From an uncultured Alphaproteobacteria bacterium (lineage in GTDB: Bacteria > Pseudomonadota > Alphaproteobacteria > RUG11792): 5,528 nt of DNA. The position numbers were made by a program, and so were the translations under genes. Where the stretch lies: the NCBI GenBank assembly GCA_905236375.1, contig CAJOOW010000050.1, positions 1-5,528 on the forward strand, in the 5' to 3' direction. A model generated the notes under the pieces. It worked only from the letters and a program-made list of their open reading frames with translations, searched no databases and was not told the origin of the DNA. This document shows positions 1 to 5,528 of this stretch, in pieces; the stretch's first letter is position 1, and every line of letters starts with the position of its first letter.

Positions 1-119
1 GAAATCATGAATTAGAAAGTTGGCCTCACACCGGCAAACAGTTGATGACACCGCCAGGGGAACCTATAGTGATTTCGGAAGACATAATCTATCAAAAAAC
101 ACTAATTTGCCCGACGTAA
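1..119 (+). CDS. 3' end of an unidentified protein gene (partial)
   Basis: The plus-strand frame starting at base 3 is open from the window edge to a TAA at 117-119 and encodes about 38 residues, including the stretch SWPHTGKQLMTPPGEPIVIS. Base composition supports a coding end here: GC is about 42% in 1-119 and falls to about 25% in 120-224. I do not recognise the family. A competing frame, open from base 11 to 238, runs through the AT-rich spacer and into the next gene, giving a Lys/Phe/Cys-rich tail that does not look like protein. The three minus-strand frames each contain stop codons. The gene reads in the same direction as the two regulator-like genes downstream, 105 bp away, but probably belongs to a separate unit. 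With so few codons visible, the call rests on frame openness and composition only. Confidence 0.35.
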   Translation, partial: NHELESWPHTGKQLMTPPGEPIVISEDIIYQKTLICPT

Positions 120-149
120 AAACATTTCTTATTCTAGTGGAAAATAAAA

Positions 150-164
150 AATGCTTTTCGCATT
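150..164. promoter_or_regulatory. Small perfect dyad next to the candidate -35 (possible operator)
   Basis: AATGC at 150-154 and GCATT at 160-164 form a perfect 5-bp inverted repeat around TTTTC, overlapping the first two bases of the candidate -35. A second dyad, ATAAA-AG-TTTAT at 185-196, covers the candidate -10. LTTRs commonly autoregulate through dyads in their own promoters, but neither dyad has the typical T-N11-A form. Both are short enough to occur by chance in AT-rich DNA. Confidence 0.2.
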
Positions 165-189
165 GCAAAAAGTTAAAATTTGTTATAAA
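163..189 (+). promoter_or_regulatory. Candidate sigma70-type promoter for the LTTR-like pair
   Basis: A TATAAA hexamer at 184-189 is preceded by TG at 181-182, an extended -10 arrangement (TGnTATAAA). TTGCAA at 163-168 could serve as the -35 element, with a short 15-bp spacer. Transcription would begin near 196 and leave a leader of about 30 nt before the TTG start at 225. A weaker alternative is TTGCCC at 107-112 with TATTCT at 130-135 (17-bp spacer). AT-rich DNA produces -10 look-alikes easily, so this is a candidate only. Confidence 0.35.
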
Positions 190-224
190 AGTTTATCAGT
201 TTTGTAATAATTTCGAACTCGCCA

Positions 225-1145
225 TTGAACTTCATTGATGTCGTTTTTTTTACTAAGCTGTGCGAAACGGATTTCGAATGGGCTGTGAAATCGCTTGCAA
301 TATCTGAGACTGAAGCAATGGAAATGCTTTCATCAGTACAATCATTTGTTGGAGGGCAACTGTTTAATGAAAAAACAAATCCATCTTCAAAGAATCTGAC
401 AGAAAAAGGAAAAATCTTCTTGCCAGCAGCGAAAAAAATGGTTTCGGATCTACTTGCCAACATTTCTAATACTTCGAATGAAGCGAACCAAAATATCATA
501 AAAGTTAAAGCTGATATCTTGGGGGGCAAAAATGTCGTACTTTCCGCAATCAATGATCTGGAAAGAGGAACTGAAAAACCCAAAATGGATATAGAAATGT
601 TCACATATGAGGATAATGAAAATTTAAAAACATCTGATATGCATGTGATCTTTCATAGTATGGAAAAAGCAGACAACATCCTTTTTGAAAAGCGGTGGTC
701 TTTAAGAGTCGACCAAGGATTATATGCGAGTAAGGAATATCTTCAAGAATCCGGAAATATTCCGACAAAACCTGAAGATCTCTTTCAACACGCCATTTTA
801 GGAATCGGCGATACGTTTGACCGAGATATCTACAGCTACACCAATTGGCATCTTTCCGGAAAATACATGAATATCCGGCTTAATCCGTCTATGATGATAA
901 ATTCAAAGTCCGTTTTAATCGCAGCCATCAGTGCTCATTTAGGAATAGGCCCGCTAGTTGAATACAAAAATATTTTAACAAATAAAGAACTTGTGAAAGT
1001 TCTTTCGGACATCAAAGGGCCTCCAGTTATAATTGACTTTGCTGTTCGAAAAAATATTAACGAAAAATATTTAGAACACATAAACTCTTTAGAACAAAAA
1101 ATGCTGAACAAAATAGATGAAATGGGTTTGGAAGTTATTTATTGA
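225..1145 (+). CDS. LysR-type regulator-like protein, first of a tandem pair
   Basis: This 306-residue protein has LTTR length and architecture. Residues 1-62 resemble the winged helix-turn-helix: hydrophobic FF at 8-9, AV..L at 20-24, IS at 26-27, LF at 46-47 and LT..G at 58-62. Several signature positions have drifted: AA is AV, the usual Q after IS is E28, LE is VQ at 38-39, and the Arg normally after LF is Asn48. A linker helix covers about 63-90. The effector-binding domain follows, with GLYAS.EYL at 165-173, P.KPEDL..H at 180-189, NWHLSGKY at 207-214 and an LGIG segment at 239-242, in the order seen in CrgA-like LTTRs. The start is TTG: an in-frame stop at 186-188 leaves no ATG or GTG upstream, the next ATG would remove half the DNA-binding domain, and TTG places FF where LTTRs have it. 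No clear Shine-Dalgarno sequence precedes it. Target and effector cannot be told from the context. Confidence 0.8.
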   Translation: MNFIDVVFFTKLCETDFEWAVKSLAISETEAMEMLSSVQSFVGGQLFNEKTNPSSKNLTEKGKIFLPAAKKMVSDLLANISNTSNEANQNIIKVKADILGGKNVVLSAINDLERGTEKPKMDIEMFTYEDNENLKTSDMHVIFHSMEKADNILFEKRWSLRVDQGLYASKEYLQESGNIPTKPEDLFQHAILGIGDTFDRDIYSYTNWHLSGKYMNIRLNPSMMINSKSVLIAAISAHLGIGPLVEYKNILTNKELVKVLSDIKGPPVIIDFAVRKNINEKYLEHINSLEQKMLNKIDEMGLEVIY

Positions 1146-1147
1146 GG
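1144..1147 (+). promoter_or_regulatory. Ribosome binding site for the second LTTR-like gene
   Basis: GAGG overlaps the TGA stop codon (1143-1145) of the first gene and lies 4 nt before the ATG at 1152. The spacing is short but workable. Because the site sits inside the upstream stop codon, ribosomes ending gene 1 would reach the gene 2 start directly, which suggests translational coupling. Confidence 0.5.
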
Positions 1148-1151
1148 TCTT

Positions 1152-2042
1152 ATGTTAAAGGAACTAACAAATTTGGTGAAGTTTTCGGAAAGCGGGGAAT
1201 TACCTCCAGAAATATCTCAAACGAAGTTTCAAGAACAAGTCTCCTCCATCGAAGAAGAGCTTAATCACAAACTCCTAAAACAAATCGATGGGATTAATTT
1301 CGTAACGAACTTCGGAAAAGATTTTCTGCCATATGCAAAAAAATGCATTAGAGCAATCCAAGAAGGAATCAACGTAGCCAGCGAACAAAATATTTATGAT
1401 TCAGACAACTATCTAACTCTTGGATTAAACAGGGATAGCGCAGCAACTTGGGCTATGAATTGTTTAAGAAACTTTAATAGAATTCATCCAGGCCTCAGAC
1501 TTTCGATAATTGCCAACGATAACTTAATCGATGATATGGTTGAAAAATCAACAATCGTTTTCTGGTGTACTGAACAAGAGATCGAAAATTATGACAAAAT
1601 GTGGTATGTCGAATATAAATACGGGCTATACGCCAGCGATGATTATATTAAAAAATACGGAATACCAACTCTTGATAACATCCATAATCATAAGATCATA
1701 GCATATTCTGGATCAGCTAGAAGTGATATTGCAAATTGGCATTTAACTGGGAAATATGGACTACCAAAACTTACCCCAACAATATTTTCGCAATCAAGAG
1801 ACCTCATAGCGAAGATGACAGCCGAAGGAGTCGGGATTGGAGCGATAGCTGAAAGACAAGATGTTTATTATGGCTACGACCATCTGAACAGAGTTCTAAA
1901 GCTAGTAGAAGGCCCAACAATGAATAATTACTTTTTCGTTAGAAAAGGCCTTTCAACTCAGATGCTTTGCAATGTAGATCTGCTAAGTGGCCTATTTCGA
2001 AATTACTTCATAACAAGAGGGATAGTTGTTCATATGGTCTGA
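1152..2042 (+). CDS. LysR-type regulator-like protein with eroded DNA-binding domain
   Basis: This 296-residue protein is a paralogue of its upstream neighbour. The C-terminal effector-binding domain is recognisable: HPGLRLSI at 112-119 (the LTTR P-x-v/l-x-l strand), GLYASDDYI at 158-166, GIPTLDNI.NH at 170-180, NWHLTGKYG at 195-203 and GVGIGAIAE at 226-234. The N-terminus keeps traces of an LTTR helix-turn-helix (F..SGEL at 11-17, ISQTKF at 21-26, VSSIEEEL at 30-37, a linker FLPYAKK at 58-64). About four residues of the second helix appear missing, and Pro18-Pro19 sit where LTTRs have a helical AA..L. The wing is also shorter, and LF-x-R is replaced by LLKQ at 41-44. It begins 6 bp after gene 1 and is probably co-expressed with it. 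The frame is uninterrupted, so it is not an obvious pseudogene. I infer that it may have lost or altered DNA binding and could act as a partner of the first protein. Confidence 0.75.
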   Translation: MLKELTNLVKFSESGELPPEISQTKFQEQVSSIEEELNHKLLKQIDGINFVTNFGKDFLPYAKKCIRAIQEGINVASEQNIYDSDNYLTLGLNRDSAATWAMNCLRNFNRIHPGLRLSIIANDNLIDDMVEKSTIVFWCTEQEIENYDKMWYVEYKYGLYASDDYIKKYGIPTLDNIHNHKIIAYSGSARSDIANWHLTGKYGLPKLTPTIFSQSRDLIAKMTAEGVGIGAIAERQDVYYGYDHLNRVLKLVEGPTMNNYFFVRKGLSTQMLCNVDLLSGLFRNYFITRGIVVHMV

Positions 2043-2084
2043 GATTTTCAATGCGATTGACTCTCTCCATCTGATTTAAAATCT
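2042..2084. terminator. Convergent intergenic stem, weak candidate terminator
   Basis: AGATTTT at 2042-2048 and AAAATCT at 2078-2084 are perfect complements (7-bp stem, 29-nt loop) spanning the gap between the two convergent genes. The loop contains ATTGA at 2056-2060, which pairs with TCAAT at 2048-2052 around GCG (5-bp stem). The stems are AT-rich and no T-run follows on either strand, so this does not meet the usual intrinsic terminator pattern. Termination here may be factor-dependent or inefficient. Confidence 0.2.
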
Positions 2085-2553
2085 ATAATGAGTTGTAATT
2101 CAGACTGTCTAAAAATCCTTGAAGAAAGAAACTCGCAGCGACTTTATCAATCGTTTTCTTTTGTTTGCTTCTGGTCATTTCAGCTTCATCGAGAAACCTC
2201 TTAGCTGCGACTGAGCTAAGTCTTTCGTCGAAAAACAAAATCTTTTTATTTGGAAGCAATTCATCAAGCTTATTTGCGAACTTTTTAACCTTCTCAAATT
2301 GTTTCCCGGAGTTTCCTCCACTTAAGGATTTTGGAGCGCCAACTACTAAGACGCCAACGTTTTGCTCATCGATTGTTTGAATCAATTCTTTTAAAACTCC
2401 ATGACTAGCAAGAACTTTTAAAGGCGAAGCAATAATCCAATTGATATCAGAGATGGCAACTCCTATCCTCTTATCTCCATAATCCAAACAGAGAACTCTG
2501 CAATGACCTTTAAGCTCGGAAATACTGAGTTCTCTTGGATCTGATAATATCAT
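2083..2553 (-). CDS. ruvX: Putative pre-16S rRNA nuclease / Holliday junction resolvase-like RuvX (YqgF)
   Basis: This 156-residue protein has an RNase H-like fold of the YqgF/RuvX family. Family members are cytoplasmic and implicated in maturing the 5' end of 16S rRNA; a role in Holliday junction resolution was also proposed. Visible motifs are LDYGDKRIGVA at 23-33 with the first catalytic Asp24, the ASPL strand at 42-45, VVGAPKSLSGG at 70-80, FFDERLSS at 107-114 with acidic residues 109-110, and TIDKVAASFFLQGFLD at 134-149 with Asp136. All expected acidic positions are present. The VVG-x-P segment differs from the common VGLP-n-dG form. The first ~18 residues (DPREL near the start) resemble the extension in alphaproteobacterial homologues, supporting the ATG at 2551-2553. 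That ATG overlaps the rpoC stop codon and has no strong Shine-Dalgarno sequence, so translation probably depends on ribosomes finishing rpoC. The stop is TAG. Confidence 0.9.
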   Translation of the reverse strand: MILSDPRELSISELKGHCRVLCLDYGDKRIGVAISDINWIIASPLKVLASHGVLKELIQTIDEQNVGVLVVGAPKSLSGGNSGKQFEKVKKFANKLDELLPNKKILFFDERLSSVAAKRFLDEAEMTRSKQKKTIDKVAASFFLQGFLDSLNYNSL

Positions 2554-2555
2554 TA
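2551..2555 (-). other. rpoC stop / ruvX start overlap (TAATG)
   Basis: Read on the minus strand, TAA (2555-2553) ends rpoC and ATG (2553-2551) begins ruvX, sharing one base. The preceding 20 nt hold no convincing Shine-Dalgarno sequence. This arrangement is typical of termination-reinitiation coupling and ties RuvX synthesis to that of the RNA polymerase beta' subunit. Confidence 0.7.
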
Positions 2556-5528
2556 AGATTCACTAGAAGATTGGTCCAAATTGGCTCTCGCCTTTCTTTC
2601 TTCTTCAAGCCATTTTCTCACAATTCCTCCAGTTCCAGCAGGCATCAAACGCCCTACGATGACATTCTCTTTCAATCCAACCAAATTGTCCGTCTTGCCA
2701 CAAATAGCTGCTTCTGTCAAAACTCTGGTTGTCTCTTGGAATGATGCCGCAGATATGAAAGACTTCGTGTGGAGTGAAGCCCGCGTTATTCCTTGAAGAA
2801 CATGAGTTGCAACAATCGGACGTTTCCCCTCTTTTAATAATTCTGCATTCGTCTCAGCCAAATCTTCTTTATCGATTTCATCACCAATGATATACGTTGA
2901 ATCGCCGGCGTCTTTGATCTCTCGTTTCTGCAACATTTGCTTTACGATGATCTCAACGTGTTTATCATTGATAGGAACACCCTGAAGTCTATAAACTTGT
3001 TGAACTTCATTTACAAGATATGCTGCCATCGATTCAACTCCAAGAATTCTCAAAACGTCATTAAGAACAATGTTTCCATCAACTAGCATATCACCGCGTT
3101 TGACATAATCTCCTTCATGAACGACAATCGAACGTCCTTTTGATACAAGATACTCAAATGGCTTCTGCCCACTTCCATCTTCAGGAGCCACAATGATTCT
3201 TCTCTTGGTTTTGTGTTCTTTGCCGAATTCAACACGTCCCTCAATGTCAGAAATAATTGCTGGATCTTTTGGATATCTTGCTTCAAATAATTCAGATATT
3301 CTCGGCAAACCTCCAGTGATATCTCGAGTCTTGACGACATCTTTTGGAATTCTAGCAATAATATCTCCGGCTTTAACTTCGTCTCCATTATTAACATTGA
3401 TAACAGCATCGATCGAAAGGAAATATCTTGCCTCAATTTTATCTGAAAGCATGATAGGCTTACCTTTCTTATCAACAAGGGCAATCATTGGCCTAAAGTC
3501 TTTTGAAGTTGCTGATTGTTTCCAATCTACGACAACTTTGCTTGAAATGCCGGTTGTTTCATCAACGACCTCTCTCAAAGATTGACCATCAACAAGATCT
3601 ACGAATTTTGCAAAACCTCCAACTTCGCAAACGACAGGAACAGTGTATGGATCCCACTCTGCTAAGACTTGACCAGTTTTAACCGCCTCACCTGCTGAAA
3701 CTTTCAATTTTGCGCCATAAGGAACTTTGTATGAAAGTCTCTCTCGACCATTTGCATCTATCAAAGCAACTTCTGCTTTTCGGGATAAAACGATTGTTTC
3801 ACCAGAACTGTTTGTCGCTGCTGTCATGTTCTTGAATGAAATTCTAGCATCCATTGTTGATTCAATGCTTGACTGCTCAGCACTCTTTTGTGCTGCACCA
3901 CCAATGTGGAAAGTTCTCAATGTTAACTGAGTTCCTGGTTCTCCAATTGACTGTGCTGCAACTACTCCAACAGCTTCTCCAACACTAACAATCGTGCCTC
4001 TCGCTAGATCTCTTCCATAACATTTTGCACAAACGCCATGTTCGCTTTCACAAGTCACTGGAGATCTCACTAAAACTTCATCAATTCCAGCATCTAGAAT
4101 TGCCTCAACTTTATATTCATCAATAAATCCACCTTTTGGAACAATGAGAGTTCCATTATTTGGATTAACGACATCGCTTGCTGCAAATCTTCCAAGGATT
4201 CTTTCCCCAAGAGTCATAACAACATTCGAACCGTCATAAAGAGGCTTCATCAATAGACCTTTCGAAGTTCCACAATCTTCTTCCGTTACAACACAATCAT
4301 TTGCAACATCGACTAGTCTTCTAGTTAAATATCCAGAGTTTGCTGTTTTCAATGCTGTATCAGTCAAACCTTTACGGCTTCCGTGTGTTGAAATGAAGTA
4401 TTCCAAAACGCTTAAGCCTTCTTTAAAGTTTGAAACAATTGGAGTTTCGATAATCTCTCCAGTTGGTTTTGCCATCAAACCTCTCATACCAGCAGATTGC
4501 TTCAACTGAGCCATCGAACCTCTGGCTTTCGAATGAACCATCATATAAACAGAATTCGGTTGTTGGCCTGGCTCTGTTTTGGAAACCGCTTTCATCAAAG
4601 CATCAGCAACTTTATCTCCGCATTTATCCCAAGCATCAACAACTTTGTTGTATTTTTCACCTTGAGTAATGAATCCGTCAAGATATTGTTGTTCAAATTC
4701 ATTAACAACTTTTTCAGTTTCTTCAACCAATTTCTTCTTTTCTGACGGGATAACAAGATCGTCTTTTCCATAAGATATTCCAGCTTTAGTCATATATTTG
4801 AAGCCAACTTCCATAATATGGTCAACAAAAATAGCCGTTGCTTTTTGGCCGCAATGGAAATAAATTTCATCAATCAAACTTCCAATATCAGAAGAAGTCA
4901 TCACTTTGTTTATAGAATCAAACTTAACCATATGATGATGTGGCAATATTTGGCTTAAAATAACACGGCCTGGCGTTGTCTCAATCATTTTATATTCACA
5001 AGATCCATCTTCTTTATAATATGGAACTTTTGTTTTTATCTTAGTATGATATGTCACTACTTTGTTTTCCAATGCGTACATTATTTCGCTTAAGTTGGCT
5101 AATGCAATACCTTCATTTGGAGCTCCATCGACAACCATTGTCAAATAATAAACTCCGAGAACGATATCTTTTGATGGAACAACAATAGGCCTGCCACTTG
5201 AAGGGCTCAAAATGTTATTTGTTGATAACATTAAGATTCTAGCTTCCAATTGAGCTTCTGGAGATAATGGAACATGAACAGCCATTTGGTCTCCATCAAA
5301 GTCAGCGTTAAACGCGGCACAAACCAATGGATGAAGTTGAATTGCTTTTCCTTCAATCAAAACAGGCTCAAATGCTTGAATACTAAGCCTATGAAGAGTT
5401 GGAGCACGGTTTAAAAGAAACGGATGTTCTCTGATAACTTCTTCTAGAATATCCCAAACTTCTGGCCTATCTCTTTCAATCATTCGTTGTGCTGATTTTA
5501 TCGTACTAGCTAAACCATATTTTTCTAA
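2553..5528 (-). CDS. rpoC: DNA-directed RNA polymerase beta' subunit, C-terminal 991 residues (5' end outside window)
   Basis: This is the catalytic beta' subunit, open to the window edge; the first visible residues are LEKYGLAST. By alignment with remembered E. coli beta', about 384 N-terminal residues are missing, giving a full length near 1375. Visible numbering: NADFDGD at 74-80 carries the three Mg-binding aspartates; the F-loop is near 333-350 (ARGS with the conserved Arg336); the bridge helix is near 375-405 ([14 protein letters not shown]); zinc-site cysteines are 419, 493, 500 and 503 (E. coli C814, C888, C895, C898); the trigger loop [11 protein letters not shown] at about 534-544 has Arg538 and His541. 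The following ~190 residues match the proteobacterial insertion in the trigger loop. The C-terminus has the conserved [19 protein letters not shown] and [14 protein letters not shown], then a charged tail ending SSSES. The reading frame is intact. Departures from near-invariant residues are G to K and L to S in the F-loop and two Ala changes in the bridge helix. It is followed by ruvX. Confidence 0.98.
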   Translation of the reverse strand, partial: LEKYGLASTIKSAQRMIERDRPEVWDILEEVIREHPFLLNRAPTLHRLSIQAFEPVLIEGKAIQLHPLVCAAFNADFDGDQMAVHVPLSPEAQLEARILMLSTNNILSPSSGRPIVVPSKDIVLGVYYLTMVVDGAPNEGIALANLSEIMYALENKVVTYHTKIKTKVPYYKEDGSCEYKMIETTPGRVILSQILPHHHMVKFDSINKVMTSSDIGSLIDEIYFHCGQKATAIFVDHIMEVGFKYMTKAGISYGKDDLVIPSEKKKLVEETEKVVNEFEQQYLDGFITQGEKYNKVVDAWDKCGDKVADALMKAVSKTEPGQQPNSVYMMVHSKARGSMAQLKQSAGMRGLMAKPTGEIIETPIVSNFKEGLSVLEYFISTHGSRKGLTDTALKTANSGYLTRRLVDVANDCVVTEEDCGTSKGLLMKPLYDGSNVVMTLGERILGRFAASDVVNPNNGTLIVPKGGFIDEYKVEAILDAGIDEVLVRSPVTCESEHGVCAKCYGRDLARGTIVSVGEAVGVVAAQSIGEPGTQLTLRTFHIGGAAQKSAEQSSIESTMDARISFKNMTAATNSSGETIVLSRKAEVALIDANGRERLSYKVPYGAKLKVSAGEAVKTGQVLAEWDPYTVPVVCEVGGFAKFVDLVDGQSLREVVDETTGISSKVVVDWKQSATSKDFRPMIALVDKKGKPIMLSDKIEARYFLSIDAVINVNNGDEVKAGDIIARIPKDVVKTRDITGGLPRISELFEARYPKDPAIISDIEGRVEFGKEHKTKRRIIVAPEDGSGQKPFEYLVSKGRSIVVHEGDYVKRGDMLVDGNIVLNDVLRILGVESMAAYLVNEVQQVYRLQGVPINDKHVEIIVKQMLQKREIKDAGDSTYIIGDEIDKEDLAETNAELLKEGKRPIVATHVLQGITRASLHTKSFISAASFQETTRVLTEAAICGKTDNLVGLKENVIVGRLMPAGTGGIVRKWLEEERKARANLDQSSSES

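Noticed and set aside
20..238. Plus-strand open frame of 72 codons from a TTG start
   Set aside because: It crosses the AT-rich spacer, overlaps the start of the LTTR-like gene, and gives a Lys/Phe/Cys-rich tail with no recognisable family. The frame ending at 119 fits composition better.
173..604. Minus-strand open frame of 143 codons
   Set aside because: It lies antisense to the 5' part of the first LTTR-like gene, which shows clear family motifs. The antisense product is Ser/Phe-rich with no recognisable domain.
1152..2042. Second LTTR-like gene as a pseudogene
   Set aside because: The frame is uninterrupted for 296 codons, has a ribosome binding site coupled to gene 1, and keeps a well-ordered effector domain. 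The losses are confined to the DNA-binding part.
3083..3484. Minus-strand open frame of 133 codons inside rpoC
   Set aside because: It is an alternative frame within the intact rpoC reading frame. The rpoC translation matches beta' throughout this stretch, so it is neither a frameshift nor a separate gene.
3193..3585. Plus-strand open frame of 130 codons antisense to rpoC
   Set aside because: It lies opposite well-conserved rpoC codons, and its hydrophobic Leu/Ser-rich translation is what antisense reading of a coding gene typically gives.
4463..4745. Plus-strand open frames antisense to rpoC
   Set aside because: They overlap each other and lie opposite the conserved F-loop region of beta'. 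No family resemblance.
1..5528. CRISPR array, insertion sequence, tRNA or rRNA gene
   Set aside because: I saw no regularly spaced repeats, no transposase-like frame with terminal inverted repeats, and no tRNA- or rRNA-like sequence.

Overview
The window looks like a chromosomal fragment of a low-GC alphaproteobacterium. The 3' part of an RNA polymerase beta' gene (rpoC) has a proteobacterial-type sequence with recognisable Rickettsiales/alphaproteobacterial wording. The ruvX/yqgF product has the N-terminal extension (a DPxEL-like start) that I associate with alphaproteobacteria. The AT-richness would suit a host-associated lineage such as Rickettsiales or Holosporales. That placement is an inference; no rRNA gene is present to settle it.

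Layout: bases 1-119 are probably the last codons of an unidentified plus-strand gene. Bases 120-224 are a very AT-rich intergenic stretch (about 25% GC against about 42% in 1-119) holding a plausible sigma70-type promoter and a small dyad. Bases 225-2042 carry two adjacent plus-strand genes, 6 bp apart, for paralogous proteins related to LysR-type transcriptional regulators (LTTRs). Both have drifted DNA-binding domains, the second severely. Bases 2043-2082 are a short convergent gap. Bases 2083-5528 on the minus strand hold rpoC (5' end outside the window) followed by ruvX, whose start codon overlaps the rpoC stop codon by one base (TAATG).

How the genes relate: rpoC and ruvX are almost certainly co-transcribed, and ruvX is the last gene of that RNA polymerase operon because it meets the LTTR pair head-on. 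The two LTTR-like genes form their own two-gene unit and have no obvious target gene beside them. The most unusual content is this tandem LTTR-like pair, in which the second copy seems to lack a normal helix-turn-helix, together with several substitutions in otherwise near-invariant active-site elements of beta'. I see no mobile element, CRISPR array, tRNA or rRNA.
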